A stretch of 64,000 nt of DNA from Dyadobacter sp. CY343 (GCF_021390335.1 NZ_JAJUXK010000009.1:1-64000), one strand, 5' to 3'. Counted from the first letter of the stretch, positions 53,904 through 62,027 are shown. Made by a program: numbers and translations. The notes: generated from the sequence alone by a model not told the origin.

Positions 53904-54683
53904 ATGCACATCAAACAACTTCTTAGCCTTAAAGACAAAGTAATCCTCGTGACCGGCGGGTCGGGGAATTATGGGAAATGTATTGTGGAGGGGCTGGCTG
54001 AGGCTGACGCTACGGTGATTACTACCTCCCGGGATATTGGTTCCGCGCAGGCTACGGCCGCCATTTTTACGGAGCGTGGGCTGGATGTTCATGCCATGGA
54101 AGCGGATCAGGGCGATCACGAATCGGTGCTGGCTTTGAAACAAAACATTACGGGTACCTTCGGCAGGCTCGACGGTTTTGTCAATAATGCTGTTTCCAGG
54201 CCGATGAAAGGCTACAATGCGCCTTTGAGCCAGTTTGAGGAATCCATGCAAGTCAATGCGACGGGCATGCTGGACCTGCTGCGGGAAATGACGGAGCTGA
54301 TCGTTATGAGCGGAGGGGGAAGTGTAATCAATATTGCTTCCATGATGGGCATGTTCGGCCCTGACCTTTCCAATTACGACGGAACCGAGAAAATGGGCGA
54401 TCTGCCACCCGACTATTTCTTCCACAATGCAGGCCTGATCAACCTAAACCGCTACATGGCGCAGATGAATGCAGGGAAAAACGTTCGTTTCAATTGCATT
54501 AGTCCAGGCGGATTGTTTAATAATCAGCCGGCTGCATTTGTCAGTAACTACACAAAAAAGGTTCCCCTCCGGCGCATGGCAAACCACGACGATATCAAAG
54601 GCCTCGTGGTGCTGCTGGCTTCGGATGCAGGTGCCTATATCAATGGAGAGAATATTCTTATGGATGGTGGACTGAACGCCTGA
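53904..54683 (+). CDS. Short-chain dehydrogenase/reductase (SDR) 2
   Basis: 259 residues. Cofactor motif VTGGSGNYGKCIVEGL, NNAV (FVNNAVSRPMKG), catalytic Ser in SVINIASMMGMFGP; the usual YxxxK is HNAGLINLNRYMAQ here, so the Tyr is not at its normal place (the sequence has YFFHNAGLINLNRY). C-terminus AYINGENILMDGGL is typical. NAD(P)-dependent, with possibly altered active site. Paralogue of the SDR at 49055, which keeps YGVGK. Confidence 0.83.
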   Translation: MHIKQLLSLKDKVILVTGGSGNYGKCIVEGLAEADATVITTSRDIGSAQATAAIFTERGLDVHAMEADQGDHESVLALKQNITGTFGRLDGFVNNAVSRPMKGYNAPLSQFEESMQVNATGMLDLLREMTELIVMSGGGSVINIASMMGMFGPDLSNYDGTEKMGDLPPDYFFHNAGLINLNRYMAQMNAGKNVRFNCISPGGLFNNQPAAFVSNYTKKVPLRRMANHDDIKGLVVLLASDAGAYINGENILMDGGLNA

Positions 54684-54691
54684 ATCCGGTC

Positions 54692-54725
54692 TAAAAAATA
54701 GTATCAGTAATCCACACAAAAGTAG
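54692..54725 (+). promoter_or_regulatory. Composite motif TAGTATCA-N11-AAAAGTAG, site 3
   Basis: TAAAAAATAGTATCA ends at 54706 and AAAAGTAG is at 54718-54725, 68 bases before the RidA ATG and directly after the SDR stop codon. Marks the start of a third transcript. Confidence 0.65.
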
Positions 54726-54793
54726 GAGAACCCAAGAGTATGTGAGATGTACTTTTGTGATGTAGTTATTTTTTGAAATAATATTCTGTTTTT

Positions 54794-55177
54794 ATGAAAA
54801 ATATAATTCATCCGGACCGTGATCCTGCTTTTGCTACCGGCGCCTATTCCGATGGTATCGTAACCGACGGTTTCCTGTTTGTGAGCGGTCAGGCGGCTGT
54901 GGATTTTAAGACTTCCCAATTCGTTTTGGGCACGATTGAAGAGGAAACTGCACGCACATTGGATAACATTGCGGCGATCATCAGAGCTGCCGGAGGTTCT
55001 ATGGAGAACGTGGTGAAATGCACGGCGCATTTGTCGGATATCAATGATTTTGACCGCTATAATGCGGTGTACGCCACCTACTTTCCTGGAATCAAACCTG
55101 CCCGCACTACCGTACAATCGGTACTGGCAGAAAATATCAAAGTGGAGATTGATTGCATCGTAAAACTACCCGCCTGA
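54794..55177 (+). CDS. RidA-family (YjgF/UK114) imine/enamine deaminase
   Basis: 127 residues, full length for the family: YSDGIVTDGFLFVSGQAAVD at the N-terminus, TLDNIAAIIRAAGGSMENVV in the middle, and ARTTVQSVLAENIKVEIDCI at the end with the conserved Arg. RidA hydrolyses reactive imines or enamines released by PLP enzymes and oxidases. Its place ahead of a PLP aminotransferase fits clearance of an imine from an amino compound. Confidence 0.9.
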   Translation: MKNIIHPDRDPAFATGAYSDGIVTDGFLFVSGQAAVDFKTSQFVLGTIEEETARTLDNIAAIIRAAGGSMENVVKCTAHLSDINDFDRYNAVYATYFPGIKPARTTVQSVLAENIKVEIDCIVKLPA

Positions 55178-55188
55178 GCGCCACACCT

Positions 55189-56184
55189 ATGAACGAACAG
55201 TCGAATGTTGCGGGGATACCTGTAGGGGTGGTGGGTTTGGGATTGATGGGAAGCAGCATTGTAGCCGCGCTGCTGATCGCGGGCCACCCTGTGAAAGCGA
55301 TTAGTCCGATAACGCCTGATGCTCAAAATGCTTACGAGCGCATATTTACCCAGCTCAATTACTGTCTGGAAGCCGGTCTAATCGATTCGGTTGAAAAGTT
55401 TCGGTCAATGCTTCATATATCAGAGGATTATGCAACACTTGCACCTTGTGAGGTGGTGATTGAATGCGTGATCGAAAAGCTGGAAATCAAATCTGAGGTT
55501 TACAAGAAGATCACTTCGGCGGTAAGCCCCTCGTGTATTATTGGCAGCAATACCTCCGCGATTCCGATCAGCGATTTGCAAACTTATGTCGCAAATCCTG
55601 AGCGCTTTCTTGGAATCCACTGGGCCGAGCCGGCATTTATGACCCGTTTTTTGGAAATCACCTGCGGAAACCAGACTACCGCTACTTATGCCGACCGGAT
55701 TTTCTCCCTCGCGCATCGATGGGGCAAAGAACCTACGTTGCTGAAAAAGGATATCCGCGGCTTTATTACTAACCGGCTGATGTACTCGGTTTATCGTGAA
55801 ATATTCCACCAGATTGAAAGCGGAAATGCTACCCGCGAGGACGTGGACAAAGCATTTCGGTACGACGCCGGTTCCTGGATGACATTAATGGGGCTGTTCA
55901 GAAGAATGGATTATACAGGGCTGAAAGATTATGGTACGATCCTGAACAATATTTTCCCGCAGCTCAGCAATACTGAGACTGTTCCGCCAATTATGCAGAA
56001 AATGGTTACTGACGCGGCCCGCGGGGTGCATAATGACAAAGGATTATATCCCTACGAACCCGGAGAAGGCAAGCAATGGGACGAAGCTTTTACGCGATTT
56101 AATCAGGAAATACACCAGCTAGCGGCGAATTATTCAGAAGAAAACGTCAAAAACCAACTAAACCACACGAAAGCCAAAAGCTAA
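55189..56184 (+). CDS. 3-hydroxyacyl-CoA dehydrogenase-fold oxidoreductase, catalytically complete
   Basis: 331 residues from ATG 55189 (MNEQSNVAG; an earlier in-frame start inside the RidA end is rejected). Rossmann GVVGLGLMGSSIVAALL with GxGxxG, SNTSAIPISDL, and the catalytic pair seen as GIHWAEPAF then FLEI, His and Glu twelve residues apart as in human HADH. Then a helical C-terminal dimer domain (RYDAGSWMTLMGLF). Its substrate may be a hydroxy acid rather than a CoA ester, as no other beta-oxidation genes are present. Stop codon arises inside a heptamer repeat. Confidence 0.85.
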   Translation: MNEQSNVAGIPVGVVGLGLMGSSIVAALLIAGHPVKAISPITPDAQNAYERIFTQLNYCLEAGLIDSVEKFRSMLHISEDYATLAPCEVVIECVIEKLEIKSEVYKKITSAVSPSCIIGSNTSAIPISDLQTYVANPERFLGIHWAEPAFMTRFLEITCGNQTTATYADRIFSLAHRWGKEPTLLKKDIRGFITNRLMYSVYREIFHQIESGNATREDVDKAFRYDAGSWMTLMGLFRRMDYTGLKDYGTILNNIFPQLSNTETVPPIMQKMVTDAARGVHNDKGLYPYEPGEGKQWDEAFTRFNQEIHQLAANYSEENVKNQLNHTKAKS

Positions 56185-56212
56185 AAGCTAACAGCTAAAA
56201 GCCAACAGCCAC
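56170..56212. repeat. Heptamer repeats overlapping a stop codon
   Basis: Units AAGCCAAAAGCTAAAAGC, TAACAGCTAAAAGCCAACAG run from the last codons of the dehydrogenase gene (KAKS stop) to 9 bases before the aminotransferase ATG; the TAA is formed by AGCTAAA. Same unit as at 21446 and 52754. Confidence 0.85.
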
Positions 56213-56220
56213 TCCCCAAT

Positions 56221-57519
56221 ATGAAAACCTACACCAAATCCGCTGCCTTGCTGGAAAGGGCGAAAAAGGTACTTGCCAGCGGCGTTTCGTCAGAATTCAG
56301 GAAATATAACCACCCGCACGCGCTTTTTTATACGCATGGAAAAGGGAGCCGGATCTATGACGTCGACGGAAACGAATACCTCGACTTTACCCTCAGCCAG
56401 GGTCCGTTGCTATTAGGGCATTCCCATCCGGAAGTATTAAAAGCGATTTCGGAGTATTCTGAAATGGGGCAACTATTTGCCGGTCAGCATATCAAAGAAA
56501 TAGAGCTGGCTGAAAAACTGAATGGACTGATCCCGTCCGCAGAGTTAATGCGGTTTTGTCTGGACGGTTCAGAGGCGGTGCAAACTGCATTCCGTGTGGC
56601 GAGAGCGAAAACGGGCCGGAACAAATTTCTTCGTTTTGAAGGACATTACCACGGCTGGATGGACAATGTGTGCTGGGGTATTTCGGCGCCCTCGCCGGAA
56701 GCATTGGGCAGTCGCGAAAACCCGAATGTGTTTCCGTGGACGCAGGGGCTGCCCGAGGGGGTTGAAAACGACTTTATTATACTACCCTGGAACGACCTGG
56801 AACTGGTGCGGAAAACGGTCGCTGAAAGACATTCGGAGATCGCCGCGATCATTACGGAACCGATTATGTGTAATAATGGCTGCATCGAGCCCGTGCCCGG
56901 CTTTTTACAGGGGTTAAGGGATATTTGCACTGAATTTGGCATTGCACTGATATTCGACGAGGTAATCACGGGCTTTCGGATTTCGCTGGGCGGCGCGCAA
57001 AAGCACTTCGGCATTACGCCCGACCTGTCCATTTTTGCCAAAGCGATCGCAAGTGGTTACGCCATCAGCGCGATTGTCGGGAAGTACGAGTGGATGCAGC
57101 TCATCGAGCAAGCGAAGGTGATACACGCGGGTACCATGAATGCTGGTAACCCCACCGTGGCGGCCGCGCTGGCTACGATTACCGTTTTGGAAAAAGAGCA
57201 ACCACATGAAAGAATGTTCAGGCTGGGCAAAAAACTAATGGACGGCCTCAGGGAGGCCGCCGCTGAAAGCGGGCATGCATTGCTGATTGAAGGCCCAGGG
57301 CCGATGTTTGCGATGAGCTTTACTTCTTTGGAAAAAACCAGAGACTACCGCGATACGCTCCTGGCGGACAAAGCGAAGCTGGCAAAATTCATTGCAGGCA
57401 TGCACGACGAAGGTATTCGGGTGATCGGTCGCGGGCTATGGTATATCAGCGCCGTGCACACTGACGAAGAGGTTGAGCTTGCTATCGGAAAAGCCGGAAA
57501 AGTGCTTCAAACGATTTGA
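56221..57519 (+). CDS. Class III PLP aminotransferase, glutamate-1-semialdehyde-aminomutase-like
   Basis: 432 residues. Features of the GSAM-like branch: DVDGNEYLDFTLSQGPLLLG, LDGSEAVQTAFRVARAK, RFEGHYHGWMDN, LIFDEVITGFRISLGGAQ, and the PLP Lys in IFAKAIASGY. Enzymes of this branch act on amino aldehydes, beta-amino acids or amino sugars. Heme synthesis is not indicated by context: the neighbours are RidA and two dehydrogenases, so it more likely transaminates a pathway amine. Confidence 0.87.
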   Translation: MKTYTKSAALLERAKKVLASGVSSEFRKYNHPHALFYTHGKGSRIYDVDGNEYLDFTLSQGPLLLGHSHPEVLKAISEYSEMGQLFAGQHIKEIELAEKLNGLIPSAELMRFCLDGSEAVQTAFRVARAKTGRNKFLRFEGHYHGWMDNVCWGISAPSPEALGSRENPNVFPWTQGLPEGVENDFIILPWNDLELVRKTVAERHSEIAAIITEPIMCNNGCIEPVPGFLQGLRDICTEFGIALIFDEVITGFRISLGGAQKHFGITPDLSIFAKAIASGYAISAIVGKYEWMQLIEQAKVIHAGTMNAGNPTVAAALATITVLEKEQPHERMFRLGKKLMDGLREAAAESGHALLIEGPGPMFAMSFTSLEKTRDYRDTLLADKAKLAKFIAGMHDEGIRVIGRGLWYISAVHTDEEVELAIGKAGKVLQTI

Positions 57520-57542
57520 TAATAAGGTATTCAGCTGGATAA

Positions 57543-58430
57543 ATGAAGGGAATGGGAAAACAAATGGAACCTGTATTGCTGGTAGGCGATCGGCCGTTGA
57601 CGAACAGTATTGCCTCCTGTTTACAGCAGGCCGGATGTGTTTTCACAGGTGTGAAACGGGTGCCTGACGAAGTAAAAACGGCGTACGGATTAGCTATCCT
57701 GATCACAGAAGAAGATCTTGAAATCAAGAAAACAAAGATAGCTGAGCTGGAAAAAGTGCTTGATACGAACGCGATCATTGCAGTCAATACGGAAACAATT
57801 GGTCTCGATACCCTGCAAAAAGATGCCGCCTTTCCCCGGCGTCTTATTGGCGTAAACTGGACAGAACCTGCGGATACGACCTTTTTTCTTGAAATAATTG
57901 CCAATAACGTCACGGATCCTGAACTGGCAGATCAGGTCTGTCACATAGCCGTTGCATTCTGGCAAAAAGACCCTTATGTGATCCATGGCAACATGGGTAT
58001 CCGCATGCGGTTAATGGCTGCGATGATCCGGGAGGCTTTTTACCTGGTAGAAAACGGGTATGCCACTGTGGAAGATATCGATCGTGCGTGCCGGAATGAT
58101 GCCGGTTATTACCTGCCTTTTGCCGGAAACCTGCGTTATATGGACCTGATGGGCACTTATGCTTATGGAATGGTGATGAAAGATTTGAATCCCGAGCTGT
58201 CCAAAGGAACCCATATCCCCGCATTTTTTCAAGAAATGCTTTTACAAAAAGAATGGGGAATGGAAGGCGAAAAGGGTTTTTACACTTATTCACCGGGAGA
58301 AGATAAAAAATGGCAGGCGCTCCTGGGGAAATTCAGCGGTGAGGCGAAGGAGTTAATGGATAAATATCCTCTTAAATATAATCCCGAAGAGGTCGCTGAG
58401 CCGGTTCGCAACGGATTCAATTTTCGCTAG
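57543..58430 (+). CDS. 3-hydroxyacyl-CoA dehydrogenase-fold paralogue lacking the catalytic His
   Basis: 295 residues; similar over its length to the neighbour at 55189. The cofactor loop is degenerate (LLVGDRPLTNSIA instead of GxGxxG) and the catalytic His is Asn (GVNWTEPADTTFFLEI, Glu kept at plus 12). SNTS is replaced by NTETIG. The C-terminal domain is well preserved (RNDAGYYLPFAGNL). Probably a pseudoenzyme or binding partner of its active paralogue, forming a heteromer through the shared C-terminal domain (inference). Confidence 0.78.
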   Translation: MKGMGKQMEPVLLVGDRPLTNSIASCLQQAGCVFTGVKRVPDEVKTAYGLAILITEEDLEIKKTKIAELEKVLDTNAIIAVNTETIGLDTLQKDAAFPRRLIGVNWTEPADTTFFLEIIANNVTDPELADQVCHIAVAFWQKDPYVIHGNMGIRMRLMAAMIREAFYLVENGYATVEDIDRACRNDAGYYLPFAGNLRYMDLMGTYAYGMVMKDLNPELSKGTHIPAFFQEMLLQKEWGMEGEKGFYTYSPGEDKKWQALLGKFSGEAKELMDKYPLKYNPEEVAEPVRNGFNFR

Positions 58431-58434
58431 TACT

Positions 58435-59520
58435 ATGAGCAGACTGATTTTCGACGCCCACCTGGACCTGGCCATGAATGCCATCGAATGGAACCGCGAC
58501 CTGATCCTGCCGCTGGACGAAATCCGTCAGCGGGAAATGCACATGTCGGACAAAAATGATCGGGGTAGAGGCACAGTATGCCTTCCTGAGCTCAGAAAAG
58601 GCAATGTCGGATTGGTAGTGGCCACCCAGCTGGCGCGAGTTACGCCGTTCGGGAGCGCATTACCGGGCTGGAATTCGCCACAACAGGCCTGGGCGATGAC
58701 GCAGGCGCAACTAGCCTGGTACCGTGAAATGGAATCGCTTGGGGAAATGGTACAGATCCGGGATGTCGCCGGGCTGGATGCGCATCTCGCACTTTGGAAA
58801 AACGATGAAACAGGGAATGAAAAGAAGCCGGTCGGCTATATTCTGAGTCTCGAAGGTGCTGATTCCCTGGTTGATATTTCGTACTTGCATCGCGCGTATG
58901 AATATGGTTTACGGGCAGTAGGATTATCGCATTTCGGGCCGGGACGGTATGCGCCGGGTACTAAAATGCAGGGGCCGATAACGCCGCTGGGGTTCGAGCT
59001 GATGCGCGAGATGTCCAAGTTGAATATGATCCTGGATACCACGCATTTGACCGATGAAGGTTTTGATCAGGTGTTGGATTTCTACAATGGCCCGATCTGG
59101 TCGAGTCACCATAATGTGCGTAAAATCGTCCCGAACCAGCGGCAACTGTCTGACGATCAAATTAAAAGGCTGATAGAGCGGGGTGCTGTCATTGGCGGCA
59201 TGCTCGATTGCTGGGCTATGGACATTCGCTTTATAGACATGGTTTCCGATCCCTGGCAGCTCGACATCCGGCTTGAACATCTCGTCGACCACTGGGACCA
59301 CATTTGTCAGATCGCCGGAAACAGCCACCACGTGGCAATAGGGAGCGACCTTGACGGAATTTTCGGTACCGAACAATCTCCCTGGGATATGAACTCCATT
59401 GCTGACTTACAGAAATACGAGTCCATTCTTGTCAGAAGGGGTTACTCTGATGTAGATATTGATAATATATTTAGCGGGAATTGGGTGAGGTTTTTGAGGA
59501 AGGCGTGGGGAGGTGAATGA
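58435..59520 (+). CDS. M19 membrane-dipeptidase-family metallohydrolase
   Basis: 361 residues, no signal peptide. Zinc ligands: DAHLDLAM (HxD, residues about 7-10), the bridging Glu in SLEGADSL, His in GLSHFGPGRYAPG and in DTTHLTDEG, and IGSDLDGIFG near the C-terminus. Family members hydrolyse dipeptides or amide/beta-lactam bonds, often with D-residues. Starts 4 bases after the preceding gene. It suggests an amide or peptide link in the substrate. Confidence 0.9.
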   Translation: MSRLIFDAHLDLAMNAIEWNRDLILPLDEIRQREMHMSDKNDRGRGTVCLPELRKGNVGLVVATQLARVTPFGSALPGWNSPQQAWAMTQAQLAWYREMESLGEMVQIRDVAGLDAHLALWKNDETGNEKKPVGYILSLEGADSLVDISYLHRAYEYGLRAVGLSHFGPGRYAPGTKMQGPITPLGFELMREMSKLNMILDTTHLTDEGFDQVLDFYNGPIWSSHHNVRKIVPNQRQLSDDQIKRLIERGAVIGGMLDCWAMDIRFIDMVSDPWQLDIRLEHLVDHWDHICQIAGNSHHVAIGSDLDGIFGTEQSPWDMNSIADLQKYESILVRRGYSDVDIDNIFSGNWVRFLRKAWGGE

Positions 59521-59528
59521 GTGAATGA

Positions 59529-59624
59529 GTGAATGACCGGGTCGCCGGTGCGATGAATGACCGGGTCGCCGGTGCGATGAATGACCGGGTCGCCGGTGCG
59601 ATGAATGACCGGGTCGCCGGTGCG
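59529..59624 (+). repeat. Four 24-bp tandem repeats, each with a start codon
   Basis: Unit ATGAATGACCGGGTCGCCGG + TGCG, four copies (the first begins GTG), in frame with the ceramidase-like gene and encoding MNDRVAGA each time. The reverse strand also stays open (FIAPATRS repeat). Preceded by GAATGAGTGAATGAGTGAAT. Confidence 0.95.
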
Positions 59625-61025
59625 ATGAATGAGAGAATAAAGTTGATTTTAGATATGCCGTTACTACAAGCTGGTGCTGCGCGGGTTAATATTACTCCTT
59701 CCCTGGGGACGCGGATTAATGGTGATTTTGTCACGCATTACGCCACCTATATTCATGATGATCTGTATTCCAAAGCGCTGGTTTTCAGCAGAGGGAATAC
59801 TTTTGTTGTTTTTGTGGTGGTTGATATTTGTGTAATGCCGAAAGATTTTCTGGATCCCGTAAAAGCGGAGATAACGAAGATAACGGGCATTGCGGCATCG
59901 CATATTATGATTTCCAGTACGCACACGCACGCGGCGGGTTCTGTTGCGGATGTACATTTGGGAAGCGTGGATCCGGCTTATGCGCAAAAATTGCCGGGAC
60001 TGATCGTCGAATCTGTGCGGCAGGCTATTCAAAACCTGCGGCCTGCCCAGATTGCATTCGGCAATGTGAACGCGCCGGAACATTTGCTTTGTCGCAGGTA
60101 TGAAATGAATGCGGCTTATACTGCCGTTAATCCGGTCACGGGACACGCTGATCAGATCAAGACCAACCCTTTCGGCGCGGAAGAAATGATCGTGAAAAGC
60201 ATTGCGCCTACCGATCCTGACCTGGGTTACCTGGCGGTGAAAGGGCTGGATGGTAGCTGGATCGGCCTGCTTGCCAACTATTCACTGCACTATGTGGGGG
60301 ATTGGGAAAACGGGACAATATCCGCGGACTATTTCGGTGTTTTTGCGGAGGCGCTTCGGGAAAAGTTACAGGCCGGGCCAGAGTTCGTGGGAATCATGAG
60401 CAACGGGACCAGCGGCGACGTTAATATCTGGGATTTCCTAAATCCGGAACGCTATCCTAAAATGCATCTCGCGAAGAGTAAATTGATAGGTAGCGATCTG
60501 GCTGACAAGGTTTTTGAAAATATCAATGCTTTGGATTGGCAAACGGATGTAGTGCTGGAAGCTGCACTCGAAATTGTACAAGTGTCTGTTACGAAGCCGG
60601 ATCCGCAGGAAATTGAAGCTGCTACCAGCATTATGGCCGGGGCGCATTTTGAAACTATTGAGCCGGACGAGGCAGGTTTGCGGCAGATCTACGCAAGAGA
60701 ACAAATATTGCTGAACGAAACACCAGACCAGCGTGACTGCCCGGTGCAGGTAATCAAAATCGGTGACGGAATGATCGGCGGGCTTGCGGGTGAGTTTTTT
60801 TCTGAAACAGGCTTATACTTAAAGGAAAACAGAGCTTCCACGCACTATTTCACGATCACCATGGCCAATGGTAATGTGGGATACGTGCCGCCTGCCGCCG
60901 AAATTGACAAAGGAGGATACGAAACCTGGCGCTGCCGGTACAGCTGTCTCGCTTCCGGCGCAGAGGCTACCATCCGTACGCAACTTTTGGTAATGGCAGA
61001 AAAACTCGGCAAGGCTTCAAGCTGA
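59625..61025 (+). CDS. Neutral/alkaline ceramidase N-domain-like hydrolase
   Basis: 466 residues from ATG 59625 (MNERIKLILD); ATG 59655 (MPLLQAGAARVNITPS) is also plausible and upstream starts lie in the repeats. Family hallmarks: AGAARVNITPSLGTRI, ISSTHTHAAGS, GIMSNGTSGDVN, ending with VAENLG-like VMAEKLGKAS. The N-domain family hydrolyses N-acyl amides but in bacterial clusters is often of unknown substrate; this protein lacks a signal peptide and the ceramidase C-terminal Ig domain, so it acts in the cytoplasm. Confidence 0.82.
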   Translation: MNERIKLILDMPLLQAGAARVNITPSLGTRINGDFVTHYATYIHDDLYSKALVFSRGNTFVVFVVVDICVMPKDFLDPVKAEITKITGIAASHIMISSTHTHAAGSVADVHLGSVDPAYAQKLPGLIVESVRQAIQNLRPAQIAFGNVNAPEHLLCRRYEMNAAYTAVNPVTGHADQIKTNPFGAEEMIVKSIAPTDPDLGYLAVKGLDGSWIGLLANYSLHYVGDWENGTISADYFGVFAEALREKLQAGPEFVGIMSNGTSGDVNIWDFLNPERYPKMHLAKSKLIGSDLADKVFENINALDWQTDVVLEAALEIVQVSVTKPDPQEIEAATSIMAGAHFETIEPDEAGLRQIYAREQILLNETPDQRDCPVQVIKIGDGMIGGLAGEFFSETGLYLKENRASTHYFTITMANGNVGYVPPAAEIDKGGYETWRCRYSCLASGAEATIRTQLLVMAEKLGKASS

Positions 61026-61065
61026 TACTATATTTCAGGATTATTTGATATAAAAGTAAAAATCA

Positions 61066-61935
61066 CTACCGGAGCGTGAGCGTTTTCCGGTAGTCGCTCG
61101 GGGTCATACATTTCAGTTTTTTGAACTGACGGTTGAAGTTTGCGAGGTTGTTAAATCCGCATTCATAGGCCACTTCTACCACATTCCGGTCGTTTTCTGA
61201 AAGCAGCTTACAGGCGTGTCCGATGCGGACGGTCGTGAGGTATTCTACGAATGTAACCCGGAACTGTTCCTTGAAAAAGTTACAAAATGCAGTAACGCCC
61301 ATGCTGCTGACAGAAGCAATTTCTCCGAGGCTAATATCCTTGTCGAAGTTCTGCATAATGTACCCGGTGATTTTTTTGAAGCGGTCGGAAGAATCGTAAT
61401 GGAAGTTTTGTACAAAGCGAGGACTGGCTAAAAGATCGTATTCCGTCGTGGTGGACATGATATCGAAGATCAGGAACAAGGAAGAAAGTCTTTGCAATCC
61501 GTTCATCGCAGGCATATCGCGGATCAGTTTATTGATTCTATCACGCGTCTCGCCTCGTAGCGCCATTCCACGGTCAGCCAGATTGAGCACTTTTCTGAAA
61601 TTGTCGATTTCCGGAATATTCATAAAATCCTCACCCAGGAAATCATCTGTAAAGTGTATGACCAGTGCATCTGCTTTGTCTTCCGCTTTCCTTTCCAGGT
61701 ATATAGGGTCATTAACCCAGACGTGTGGCAGCAGTGAACCCATAAACACCAGATCATCCTCCTCAAAATAGCCGATATGATCTCCAACCATCCTTCTGCC
61801 GGTGCTTTTATTGATCAGTACAAATTCGAAGTGCGCGTGGAAATGCCAGGGAGCGGGGAAGAAATCACCTTTCTCGCGAAAAACAATAAACGATTTGTCA
61901 ACATCCTGAGGTAAGTGAAACTCAACTGCTTTCAT
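61066..61935 (-). CDS. AraC-family transcriptional regulator
   Basis: 289 residues: N-terminal cupin-like sensor (PWHFHAHFEFVLINKSTG, DDLVFMGSLLPHVW) that likely binds the pathway ligand, and a C-terminal double HTH (DISLGEIASVSSMGVTAF, then VAYECGFNNLANFNRQFK). It converges on the ceramidase-like gene and ends the cluster. The composite motif lies 66-92 bases upstream of its ATG. Probable regulator of the cluster. Confidence 0.9.
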   Translation of the reverse strand: MKAVEFHLPQDVDKSFIVFREKGDFFPAPWHFHAHFEFVLINKSTGRRMVGDHIGYFEEDDLVFMGSLLPHVWVNDPIYLERKAEDKADALVIHFTDDFLGEDFMNIPEIDNFRKVLNLADRGMALRGETRDRINKLIRDMPAMNGLQRLSSLFLIFDIMSTTTEYDLLASPRFVQNFHYDSSDRFKKITGYIMQNFDKDISLGEIASVSSMGVTAFCNFFKEQFRVTFVEYLTTVRIGHACKLLSENDRNVVEVAYECGFNNLANFNRQFKKLKCMTPSDYRKTLTLR

Positions 61936-61994
61936 AGTCCAGAGTTTTAGTACCTAAGTAAACTAATATAAAATTTCAATTGAACCCAGTTTGT

Positions 61995-62027
61995 GAAAGA
62001 TAGTATCAGAAATAGAGATAAAAGTAG
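61995..62027. promoter_or_regulatory. Composite motif TAGTATCA-N11-AAAAGTAG, site 4
   Basis: GAAAGATAGTATCA ends at 62008 and AAAAGTAG lies at 62020-62027. It is oriented opposite to the AraC gene, which fits autoregulation by a factor bound upstream of its own start. Confidence 0.6.

Noticed and set aside
56221..57519. Assignment as hemL (heme synthesis)
   Set aside because: Sequence branch fits but the gene sits in a catabolic operon with RidA and dehydrogenases and no heme genes; kept as GSAM-like aminotransferase.
59471..59734. Minus-strand frame with repeated FIAPATRS
   Set aside because: Reverse strand of the 24-bp tandem repeat; stays open only because the unit length is a multiple of three.
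61022..61060. A fifth regulatory site (TGATACTA, then AAAAGTAA) after the ceramidase-like gene
   Set aside because: The first half is inverted and overlaps a stop codon in a convergent gap, and the spacing differs from the other four sites.
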